This document shows positions 53,951-61,515 of a stretch of DNA of 64,000 nt, one piece after another. The DNA is from CALXCT01 sp964422185 (GTDB lineage Bacteria > Bacillota > Clostridia > Oscillospirales > Oscillospiraceae): assembly GCA_964422185.1 (NCBI GenBank), contig CAYRAG010000002.1:1-64000 (forward strand). The letters are read 5' to 3'. A model generated the notes under the pieces. The model searched no databases. It worked only from the letters and a program-made list of their open reading frames with translations, and was not told the origin of the DNA. The translations under genes and the position numbers were made by a program. Each line of letters opens with the position of its first letter. Within the stretch, counting starts at the first letter, position 1.

Positions 53951-54574
53951 TCAGTGGCGCATGGCCTCGATCATGTAGTAGTTGGTGGCCCGCTCCGTGG
54001 ACAGCTTCGTGGTGCCCTCGTGGCCCGGGCAGACGGTGTAGTCGCCCTCCAGCCGGGCAAGGCGCTTGAGGGACTGGAGGATCTGTCCGTAATCCCCGTC
54101 CGGGAAGTCCGTGCGCCCGCAGGAGCCCCGGAACAGGGTGTCCCCGGTGAACAGCACATCCTCCACCCGCAGCACCACGGATCCGGCGGAGTGGCCGGGG
54201 GTGTGCATGAGCACCTCGATATACAACGAGCCCACTTTCACCTTGTCGCCCTCGTCGTAGAAGCGGATATTGGGCAGATCCGGGGGCAGGGTGAACAGAT
54301 CCCGGGGCTTGTTGACATAGTCGTCCCGGTGGATGAAGATCGGGATATCCGGGAGCGTCTCCAGCAGTTCCGGGATGGCGGAGGTGTGGTCATAGTGGCC
54401 GTGGGTCAGTAGGATGCACGCCGGCCGGGTGTCCGGGTCGTCCCTGGCCACCGCGGCGAGGATCTGATCCGCGTCGTCGCCGGGGTCGATGATGGCGGCG
54501 CGCTTCGCCTCCTCGTCCTCCACGATATAGCAGTTGGTGCCGATTGCGCCCACCTGGAGCATCTTGATAATCAT
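53951..54574 (-). CDS. MBL-fold hydrolase (glyoxalase II-like, YqgX group)
   Basis: This 207-residue protein has the full zinc motif THGHYDH (near residue 77), HTPGHSAGS, GDTLF and a final PGHEGTT. It resembles hydroxyacylglutathione-hydrolase-like proteins of Firmicutes, which hydrolyse thioesters; the natural substrate is not known. GGAGGAG precedes the ATG. It is tightly coupled to hemZ and lies 21 bases after dtd. Confidence 0.9.
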   Translation of the reverse strand: MIIKMLQVGAIGTNCYIVEDEEAKRAAIIDPGDDADQILAAVARDDPDTRPACILLTHGHYDHTSAIPELLETLPDIPIFIHRDDYVNKPRDLFTLPPDLPNIRFYDEGDKVKVGSLYIEVLMHTPGHSAGSVVLRVEDVLFTGDTLFRGSCGRTDFPDGDYGQILQSLKRLARLEGDYTVCPGHEGTTKLSTERATNYYMIEAMRH

Positions 54575-54595
54575 GAGGATCTCCTCCCTGTCAAC

Positions 54596-55051
54596 TCAGT
54601 TGTCGCCCCTGAGGCGGTCGGTGTCCAGCAGAATGGTCACCGGACCGTCATTCACGGACGCCACTTTCATCTCCGCGCCGAACCGGCCGTGCTCCACCTG
54701 GAACCCCCGGGCCCTGCACTGATCCAGAAACCGCTCGTACAGGGGGACGGCCAGATCCGGGCCGGCCGCATGGGAGAAACCGGGGCGGCGGCTGGAGGTG
54801 TCCGCATACAGGGTGAACTGGGAGACCACCAGCAGCGCGCCGCCCGCCTGGGCCAGGCTCCGGTTCATTTTGCCGTTTTCGTCCCCGAACACCCGCAGGT
54901 TGCAGATTTTCTCCGCCAGCCGGTCGCAGTCCGCCTCCGTGTCGTTCGGCCCCACGCCCAGCAGAACCAGAAAGCCGGTTTGAATCGCGCCGGCCTCCGC
55001 GCCGTCGATGGTGACGCTGGCGGAGGAGACGCGGGTGACCACCGCACGCAT
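54596..55051 (-). CDS. dtd: D-aminoacyl-tRNA deacylase
   Basis: This 151-residue enzyme removes D-amino acids wrongly attached to tRNA. The family motifs are visible: MRAVVTRVSSASV at the start, VSQFTLYAD (about residue 80), and the C-terminal NDGPVTILLDT with the Gly-cis-Pro-type loop. The ATG at 55051 has AAAGGAAG about 9 bases before it. It lies 28 bases after relA, the usual neighbour in Firmicutes. Confidence 0.95.
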   Translation of the reverse strand: MRAVVTRVSSASVTIDGAEAGAIQTGFLVLLGVGPNDTEADCDRLAEKICNLRVFGDENGKMNRSLAQAGGALLVVSQFTLYADTSSRRPGFSHAAGPDLAVPLYERFLDQCRARGFQVEHGRFGAEMKVASVNDGPVTILLDTDRLRGDN

Positions 55052-55079
55052 GGGGATCATCTTCCTTTCCCGGCCGGGC

Positions 55080-57320
55080 TCAGCCCTGCCGCTCCCCGGC
55101 GCGGGAAACCTGGTACACGCCGGGGATCTGATTGAGTTTCGTGATGACATTGTTCAGCTCGTCCCGGTTTTTTACCTCCATGACGATGGAGACCGCGGCG
55201 TAGCCGTCCGGCAGGCCCCGGGCGGCGAGGGCGTCTACTTTCACCTTGACGGTGGACAGTGCCATCGCCACATCCAGCGTCAGGCCGTCCCGATCCTTGG
55301 CGGAGATCTCCAGGGAGGTCCGGTAGGCGGGCAGACAGTCCTCCGTCCAGGCCACATGGATCCAGCGCTCGCTCTCGTCCGGTTTGCGCTTCTCCGGCGC
55401 GGCGTTGGGGCAGTCCGCCCGGTGGACGGAGACGCCGTACCCCCGGGTGATGAACCCGACCACCGGGTCGCCGGGGACGGGGGTGCAGCACTTGGCGAAT
55501 TTCACCAGACAGTTGCCCAGCCCCTCCACGATGATGCCGGAGTCCGAGTGCTTCGGAACCGCCACCTTGTTCTGTTTCGATTCGCCGGAGGTGCCGGGCA
55601 TGATCACGGCCTCCTCCAGGCTCCTGGCGGCGGCCAGCTTATCCGCCTGGATGCGGCGCAGCCGGGTGATCTCCTCCCGGATGCGGTTGACCGCCTTCAC
55701 GGCGGTGGTGCCGCCGTACCCGATGGACGCGTAGAGCTCGTCCAGGGAGTTGCAGCGCACTTTCTTCAGAATGGACGGCAGGATCTCCTCACTGGTGATA
55801 TCGGACAGCTGCAGCCCCGCGTGCTTGAGCTCCGACTCAAAGGAGGCCCGGCCGGTGACGATATTCTCCTCCCGGCGCTCTTTCTTGAACCACTGCCGGA
55901 TCTTGTTGCGCGCCTCGTTGCTCCGGGCGATCTTCAGCCAGTCCCGGCTGGGCCCGTGGGCGGTCTTGGAGGTGATGACCTCCACAATATCCCCGTTCTC
56001 CAGGATGGTGTCGAAGGGGACGATGCGGCCGTTGACCTTGGCGCCGGTCATCCGGTTGCCCACCTCGGAGTGGATGGAGTAGGCGAAGTCGATGGGCGTG
56101 GAGTTGGCGGGCAGCGACTTCACATCCCCCTTGGGGGTGAAGACGAACACCTCGTCGTCGAACATGTCCACGCGCATCCGGTGCACAAACTCCTCCGCGT
56201 CGGACACCTGCTCGCTCTCCAGGATCTTCCGGATCCACTCGAAAGTCTCCTCCGAGCCCAGTTTCTGGTTAGCCATGCCCTGCTTGTATTTCCAGTGCGC
56301 GGCAATGCCGTACTCCGCCTGCTGGTGCATGGCCTCGGTGCGGATCTGCACCTCGAACGGGATGCCGTCCTTGCCGAAGACCGTGGTGTGAAGCGACTGG
56401 TAGCCGTTGGGCTTCGGCGTGCCGATATAGTCCTTGAACCTGCCCAGCACGGGCTTGAACAGGTCGTGGATACAGCCGATGACATAGTAGCAGCTGGGGA
56501 TGTCGTTCACAATGACCCGGAACGCGTACAGGTCGAACACCTCGTCCAGCGTCTTGTTCTGGGAGAACATCTTGCGGTAGATGGAGTAGATGTGCTTCAC
56601 CCTGCCGTATACCTTGCACTCGATGTGTTCCTCCGCCAGCCGCTTTTCAATCATGGCCTGGGTGGTGGCCAGGAACTCCTCGTGGGCGGCGGACTTCATC
56701 TTCAGCTCGTCCTCAATCTCCTTGTACCCCACGGGATCCAGGAACTTCAACGAGGTGTCCTCCAGCTCCCACTTGATCTTCTGCATGCCCAGCCGGTGGG
56801 CCAGCGGCGCGTAGATCTCCATGGTCTCCAGCGCTTTCTCCCGCTGCTTCAGGGGCGTCTGGTACTGCATGGTGCGCATGTTGTGCAGCCGGTCGCAGAT
56901 CTTCACCAGGATGACCCGGATGTCCTTGACCATGGCGATGAGCATCTTGCGCAGATTCTCCATCTGCTCCTCTTCCTTGGAGGTGTACTGCACCCGGGAC
57001 AGCTTCGTGACGCCGTCCACCAGGTCGGCTACGGAGCGCCCGAACTTCCTGGCGATGTCATCGTAGGTGATCTCCGTGTCCTCAATGCAGTCGTGGAGCA
57101 GCGCGGCCATGACGCTCTCCAGATCCAGACCCAGGTCGGCGACGAGCTCCGCCACCGCCAGGGGATGGGTGATGTAGGCGGAGCCGTCTTTGCGCAGCTG
57201 GCCCCGGTGCGCATTGTCCGCGTAGGTAAACGCGGTATACAGCAGCTGCCGGTCGAAGTTGGGCTGGTAGGTGGCAAGCTTCTCCTCCAGTGCCTGATAT
57301 CGCTCCAGAATGGGATCCAT
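55080..57320 (-). CDS. rel: Bifunctional (p)ppGpp synthetase/hydrolase (Rel)
   Basis: This 746-residue stringent-response enzyme makes and degrades (p)ppGpp on ribosomes. The N-terminal HD hydrolase domain has THPLAVAEL and LLHDCIEDT (His76-Asp77). The synthetase domain has GRVKHIYSIYRKM and DYIGTPKPNGYQSLHTTV. TGS (VFTPKGDVKSLPANSTPIDFAYSIH), zinc-finger-like CCTPVPGD and ACT domains follow. Both halves keep their motifs, so both activities are expected. It is second in the run after recJ. Confidence 0.96.
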   Translation of the reverse strand: MDPILERYQALEEKLATYQPNFDRQLLYTAFTYADNAHRGQLRKDGSAYITHPLAVAELVADLGLDLESVMAALLHDCIEDTEITYDDIARKFGRSVADLVDGVTKLSRVQYTSKEEEQMENLRKMLIAMVKDIRVILVKICDRLHNMRTMQYQTPLKQREKALETMEIYAPLAHRLGMQKIKWELEDTSLKFLDPVGYKEIEDELKMKSAAHEEFLATTQAMIEKRLAEEHIECKVYGRVKHIYSIYRKMFSQNKTLDEVFDLYAFRVIVNDIPSCYYVIGCIHDLFKPVLGRFKDYIGTPKPNGYQSLHTTVFGKDGIPFEVQIRTEAMHQQAEYGIAAHWKYKQGMANQKLGSEETFEWIRKILESEQVSDAEEFVHRMRVDMFDDEVFVFTPKGDVKSLPANSTPIDFAYSIHSEVGNRMTGAKVNGRIVPFDTILENGDIVEVITSKTAHGPSRDWLKIARSNEARNKIRQWFKKERREENIVTGRASFESELKHAGLQLSDITSEEILPSILKKVRCNSLDELYASIGYGGTTAVKAVNRIREEITRLRRIQADKLAAARSLEEAVIMPGTSGESKQNKVAVPKHSDSGIIVEGLGNCLVKFAKCCTPVPGDPVVGFITRGYGVSVHRADCPNAAPEKRKPDESERWIHVAWTEDCLPAYRTSLEISAKDRDGLTLDVAMALSTVKVKVDALAARGLPDGYAAVSIVMEVKNRDELNNVITKLNQIPGVYQVSRAGERQG

Positions 57321-57377
57321 GAACTATCACCGCCTTGTACAGACCGCGGGGACAGGGGGCGTTTCCCGCCCGGTTCG

Positions 57378-59447
57378 TCACCCGCACAGCGCCCGCAGCC
57401 GCTTCATCAGGCGGCTGCTCTCCAAATCCACTTTCCCCTCCACATGATTGACCGAGATGGCCAGCCGGTCCGGCCGGCGCTCCACATGAATCAGCTTCAG
57501 CTCATCCATCACCGCCAGGCACACCAGCGTCCGGCCGTAGGTCTCCCGCTGGCCGTAGGCTCTGGCGACGCAGCGGCAAAGCTGGGCGGTGCCCGTCTCC
57601 ACCAGGGGCCGGCGGGCGGCCTGCCCCCGGAGATAGCGCCACAGATTGGCGAACTCCTGCCGGCTGGGCAGCATGCCCGCGGCCTGGACAGGCGGCAGCT
57701 CCTCACCGCTCATCAGGCGGCGGAACAGCTGGTGCTCCAGCTGCGCGCGGGTCAGGGCGGGGCGCAGATCCACCAGCTGCAGCTGGACTTCCCGGCGCCC
57801 CCGGAATTCGTTGATCTTCGGCTGGAATGCCAGATCCACGCGCTCCCCGGGCGTCACCTGGACATCCGCGGAGCTGACGGAGAAAAAGATGGCGTCCAGC
57901 AGCTGATCCCCCTTGGATACCCGCAGCTTCAGGTGCCGGCCCCCGCCCACATTCACGGCGGTGATCACCTCCGCCCCGGACAGGGAGAAGACCGGCCGGC
58001 GCATCCCGGAGCCGTAGGGCTCCAGCATGGCGAGACTCTCCGCATTCTCCAGGGAGAGCAGGGAGAGGTCGTCCAGATCCGCGTCCACCTCCAGGGCGTT
58101 GCTCAGGGTCTGCCCGTCCAGGTGATCCCGCATGTACGCCTCCATGCGCCGCTTAAACTCCGGGATATTTTCCTCCAGGATGGTGAAACCCGCCGCCAGC
58201 TCGTGGCCCCCGAAGGCCTCGAAGAGATCCTCGCAGGTCTCCAGCGCGGCGAAGAGATTGAAATGGCCGTAGGAGCGGCAGGAGGCTTTCCCTCTGCCGC
58301 CGTCCAGGCAGATCATGATGACAGGGCAGCGGTACTTCTCGGAGAGCCGGGAGGCCACAATGCCCACCACGCCCTGGTGCCAGTTTGTGTCCGTCAGGAT
58401 AATGGCGCCGGACTCCTCCGGGCCGCGGCAGGACAGGCGGGCCACACACTGGTTGTAGATCTCCCCCTCAATGGCCTGCCGCTCCCGGTTCAGATCGCAC
58501 AGGGCCCGGGCCAGTTCCTCCCCGCGATCCGGGTCGTCCGTCAAAAGCAGCTCGGCGGCCAGCTCCGCGTGGCCCATCCTCCCTGCGGCGTTGATCCGGG
58601 GGGAGAGGATGTAGCCGATGGACGAGGAGTTCAGATCCTTCCCCTCCAGGCCGGCCTCCCGCAGCAGCATGCACAGGCCCGGCCGGCGGCAGTGCGCCAG
58701 AGATTCCAGGCCGAGGCGGATGATCGTCCGGTTCTCCCCGGTGACCTGCATGACATCCGCCACGGTGCCGATGGCCGCCAGATCCGCGTATTCCAGCAGC
58801 AGGCTCTCCTGCCGCTCCGGGCCGCCCAGGGCCAGCACCAGTTTCAGCGCGACCCCGACGCCCGCCAGATGTTTGAACGGGTACGGGCAGTCCGGCCGGT
58901 GGGGATCCACCACGGCCACGGCCTCCGGGAGCCCGGCCTTGCACTCGTGGTGGTCCGTGACCACCAGTTCCATGCCCATGTCCCGCGCCACGAGCGCCTC
59001 CGCGCCGATGGTGATGCCGCAGTCCACGGTGATAATCAGGGAGACGCCCTGCGCCGAGAGCGTGGTGACCGCGTCGTGATTCAGGCCGTAGCCCTCGGAC
59101 AGCCGATCCGGAATATAGGGGATCACCGTGCCGCCCTCCCGACGGAGGAAGTCCGTGAGCAGAACCGTGGAGGTGATCCCGTCCACATCGTAATCGCCGT
59201 AGATGGCGATGGTCTCATGCCGATCCAGCGCCTGTCGGATCCTCGCCACGGCGCGATCCATGTCTTTCATCTCCATGGGGTCGTGAAGCAGATCCCGGCC
59301 GGAGGCGAGAAACGCCGCCGCCTGTTCCGGGGACTCCATGCCCCGGGCGCACAGCACCGTCGCCACCAGGGGCGGGTATCCGGCCTGTATCAGCCCCTCC
59401 CGGGCTGCCGGTGAGATGTGGGGGTAGACCCACTGTTTATATATCAA
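57378..59447 (-). CDS. recJ: Single-strand-specific 5'-3' exonuclease RecJ
   Basis: This 689-residue DHH-family nuclease acts in recombination and mismatch repair. The metal motifs are DYDVDG (residues 85-90) and DHH (165-167), followed by DHHA1 (GRGKASCRS-type near 350) and an OB-like C-terminal part. A TTG start with an AGGCGGTG site is used. It heads a seven-gene leftward run with rel, dtd, MBL, hemZ, kinase and mrp genes separated by at most 57 bases. Confidence 0.95.
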   Translation of the reverse strand: MIYKQWVYPHISPAAREGLIQAGYPPLVATVLCARGMESPEQAAAFLASGRDLLHDPMEMKDMDRAVARIRQALDRHETIAIYGDYDVDGITSTVLLTDFLRREGGTVIPYIPDRLSEGYGLNHDAVTTLSAQGVSLIITVDCGITIGAEALVARDMGMELVVTDHHECKAGLPEAVAVVDPHRPDCPYPFKHLAGVGVALKLVLALGGPERQESLLLEYADLAAIGTVADVMQVTGENRTIIRLGLESLAHCRRPGLCMLLREAGLEGKDLNSSSIGYILSPRINAAGRMGHAELAAELLLTDDPDRGEELARALCDLNRERQAIEGEIYNQCVARLSCRGPEESGAIILTDTNWHQGVVGIVASRLSEKYRCPVIMICLDGGRGKASCRSYGHFNLFAALETCEDLFEAFGGHELAAGFTILEENIPEFKRRMEAYMRDHLDGQTLSNALEVDADLDDLSLLSLENAESLAMLEPYGSGMRRPVFSLSGAEVITAVNVGGGRHLKLRVSKGDQLLDAIFFSVSSADVQVTPGERVDLAFQPKINEFRGRREVQLQLVDLRPALTRAQLEHQLFRRLMSGEELPPVQAAGMLPSRQEFANLWRYLRGQAARRPLVETGTAQLCRCVARAYGQRETYGRTLVCLAVMDELKLIHVERRPDRLAISVNHVEGKVDLESSRLMKRLRALCG

Positions 59448-59527
59448 GGTGAAACACCGCCTGCAGTTTCAGATTTGGGTGCCCGGCATCCCGCGTATTC
59501 CGGCGGGGGCCGGGGAAAACCGGGGAA

Positions 59528-59556
59528 AGTATAGCATAGTTTTCCGGCAAACACAA
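59528..59556 (-). promoter_or_regulatory. Promoter of the recJ-to-mrp run
   Basis: TTGTGT, a 17-base spacer and TATACT point left about 80 bases before recJ. The gap to rpsF holds this and the divergent rpsF promoter; nothing else was supported between them. Confidence 0.7.
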
Positions 59557-59729
59557 GACAGGATCCCCCGCCGGCCGCGGCGATCCGGCCCGTAGCCCGG
59601 ATGGCCTGAAAAACGCGCAGAGCGGCCGTCACGGGACACACGGCCCGCAGCGGTCCGGCGGCCCGCCCCCCGCGGCGTGAGCGGCAGGGAACTATCCGCC
59701 GGTAGCCCGATCGGGCCCCAAAAAACCTC

Positions 59730-59757
59730 TTGACACCGGCAAAAATTCCGGTATAAT
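59730..59757 (+). promoter_or_regulatory. Strong promoter of the rpsF-ssb-rpsR operon
   Basis: Perfect TTGACA and TATAAT with a 16-base spacer. The spacer itself holds an inverted CCGG...CCGG. Confidence 0.85.
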
Positions 59758-59793
59758 AGTTAGGCCTGTCTTGAGACGGGCACATCTATCCTT

Positions 59794-59814
59794 GCCTTCG
59801 GCCAGACCGAAGGC
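59794..59814 (+). promoter_or_regulatory. rpsF leader hairpin, possible S6:S18 binding site
   Basis: GCCTTCGG and CCGAAGGC form a perfect 8-bp stem with a CCAGA loop, 26 bases before the rpsF ATG. Many bacteria regulate this operon by S6:S18 binding to a leader hairpin with a CCG element, which this could be. Confidence 0.4.
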
Positions 59815-59840
59815 CATATGTCCATAAGGAGGTGCAGCAA

Positions 59841-60137
59841 ATGGCAAAAATCAGCGCGAATTATGAGACGGTGTTCATCATCGACCCCACGCTGGGGGAG
59901 GAGGGCATCGCCGCCGTGGTTGCCAGGTTCAAGAGCCTGATCGAGAGCAGGGCAACGCTTGCCGAAGTGGATGAGTGGGGGAAACGCCGCCTCGCTTATC
60001 CGATCAACGACCGGGACGAGGGCTACTATGTCCTGATGACTTTCCAGTCCGCCCCTGAATTTCCCAAAGAGCTGGAGCGCCAGTTCCGCATCGCGGACGG
60101 CGTAATGCGTTCCATCATCGTATGCAAGGACGAGTAA
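59841..60137 (+). CDS. rpsF: 30S ribosomal protein S6
   Basis: This 98-residue S6 has the family start YETVFIIDPTLGEE and the central WGKRRLAYPI segment. S6 binds S18 on the platform of the small subunit. AAGGAGGTG precedes the ATG at 59841. It leads the conserved rpsF-ssb-rpsR operon. Confidence 0.97.
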   Translation: MAKISANYETVFIIDPTLGEEGIAAVVARFKSLIESRATLAEVDEWGKRRLAYPINDRDEGYYVLMTFQSAPEFPKELERQFRIADGVMRSIIVCKDE

Positions 60138-60150
60138 GGAGGACAGCGGT

Positions 60151-60621
60151 ATGCTGAACAAGATCATCATCATGGGCCGTCTGACCCGCGATCCTGAGCT
60201 TCGCCATACCCAGTCGGGCATCGCCGTCGCCTCGTTCTCCCTGGCGGTGGATCGGGACTTCCGGGACAAGGCGACCGGGGATCGTCTGACGGACTTCATC
60301 GATGTCGTCGCATGGCGGCAGACCGGCGAGTTTGTCTGCAAGTACTTCACCAAGGGCCGTATGGCCGTTGTGGAGGGCCGCCTCCAGATCCGCGACTGGA
60401 CGGATAAGGACGGCAACAAGCGCCGCAGCGCCGAGGTTGTGGCGGACAATGTCTATTTCGGCGACTCCAAGCGGGACACCGAGAGCGGATACAGCAACTC
60501 TTACTCCACCTACGCACCGCCTTCCCAGAGTGCGCCTCCTCCCGTGTCCGGGTACGGAGCGCCGGCGGGCGGCGACCAATTCTCTGAGCTGACCGAGGAT
60601 GACGGAGACCTTCCGTTCTGA
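60151..60621 (+). CDS. ssb: Single-stranded DNA-binding protein
   Basis: This 156-residue SSB has an N-terminal OB fold (LNKIIIMGRLTRDPELRHTQSGIAVASFSLAVDR...) and a Gly/Pro/Ser-rich tail. It ends in the acidic EDDGDLPF tip that recruits repair proteins. AAGGAGGACAG precedes the ATG, 13 bases after rpsF. Confidence 0.97.
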   Translation: MLNKIIIMGRLTRDPELRHTQSGIAVASFSLAVDRDFRDKATGDRLTDFIDVVAWRQTGEFVCKYFTKGRMAVVEGRLQIRDWTDKDGNKRRSAEVVADNVYFGDSKRDTESGYSNSYSTYAPPSQSAPPPVSGYGAPAGGDQFSELTEDDGDLPF

Positions 60622-60685
60622 CCCCCGGCGGGTCTGTCCCGGTTTTCCCATCCCATTCTGGTTTACCACAAGGAGGTTTTGTTCC

Positions 60686-60931
60686 ATGGCTGTCGATAAC
60701 AACAGAGCGCCCCGCGGCCGCGGCAAGCGCCGCAAGGTATGCGCGTTCTGCGTGGATAAGGTCGAGCACATTGATTACAAGGACGCCGCGAAGCTGCGCC
60801 GCTACACTTCCGAGCGGGCGAAGATTCTGCCCCGCCGCACGACCGGTACCTGCGCCATGCACCAGCGCCAGCTGACAGAGGCCATCAAGCGCGCCCGTCA
60901 GATTGCGCTGCTGCCGTATGTGACAGACTGA
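60686..60931 (+). CDS. rpsR: 30S ribosomal protein S18
   Basis: This 81-residue S18 has the typical KVCAFC, IDYKD, LRRYTSERAKILPRR and QRQLTEAIKRARQIALLPY segments. The KVCAFC Cys pair suggests the zinc-capable form. AAGGAGG precedes the ATG at 60686. It closes the operon before a clear terminator. Confidence 0.97.
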   Translation: MAVDNNRAPRGRGKRRKVCAFCVDKVEHIDYKDAAKLRRYTSERAKILPRRTTGTCAMHQRQLTEAIKRARQIALLPYVTD

Positions 60932-60938
60932 TGAAAAG

Positions 60939-60969
60939 ACACCTCCGGGTTGCCCCGGAGGTGTTTTTT
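60939..60969 (+). terminator. Terminator of the rpsF operon
   Basis: ACACCTCCGGG pairs with CCCGGAGGTGT around a 4-base loop, followed by six T. It lies 8 bases past the rpsR stop. Confidence 0.9.
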
Positions 60970-61041
60970 GATCTCCGCGAGGAGCGCCCAGATCCGGGCG
61001 GCTCTTTTGGGTGAGACGGTTGCGGGGGACAGGGAAACCGG

Positions 61042-61341
61042 TCACTCCCCGGTCTGCTTCTGGCGCTCAGCCCGGGCGCGGGCTCTCTTCAGAATGGAGC
61101 CGGGATCCTGGCTCTCCGGATTTCGTCTGGCCTCGGCCTGCATCCTCTTTTTCTTCCGGACGCCGGCGTAGTAGGCAGGATACCCGATAGCGGCTCTCTC
61201 CATTTTCTGCCTCAGCTTCAGGCGCAGGATCCCCGGTCTCATCTCCTCGAACTCATCCATATACTGGAACCACTCCGGGGCGTGTTCCCGCTCCTGTTCC
61301 GGGAACTCCTCCTCCGCGGCGCCGTGCTTCGTCTGTTTCAA
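61042..61341 (-). CDS. Small charged hypothetical protein
   Basis: This 99-residue protein is highly charged, acidic at the N-terminus (EEEFPEQEREH) and basic towards the C-terminus (RKKKRMQAEARR, KRARARAERQKQ). It is likely helical or coiled in part. No family is recognised. The TTG start follows GGAGGC. It stands alone between the convergent rpsF operon and a PEP-binding-domain gene. Confidence 0.6.
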   Translation of the reverse strand: MKQTKHGAAEEEFPEQEREHAPEWFQYMDEFEEMRPGILRLKLRQKMERAAIGYPAYYAGVRKKKRMQAEARRNPESQDPGSILKRARARAERQKQTGE

Positions 61342-61515
61342 GTTCGTTCTGCCTCCTTCCCGGACAGGCCTCAGGAAATGACAGCCTGCCGTCGCTTTGC
61401 CTGGCCTTCTGCGGGAAGTCTATCACGCGCGGCCGGGGTTTGCAAGCGGAAATGCCGGAAAGGAACCGGGCCGGGCGTTTGCCTCGCCCCGGGTTTCCCG
61501 CCCGGGCGCGGCTTG

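Noticed and set aside
55008..59414. A rightward open frame of 1468 codons opposite rel and recJ
   Set aside because: It is antisense to two well-supported genes, has no recognisable domains and is rich in His/Gly/Leu/Val typical of reverse frames of GC-rich genes. Similar long frames oppose the aldehyde oxidoreductase, GRE1 and lon.
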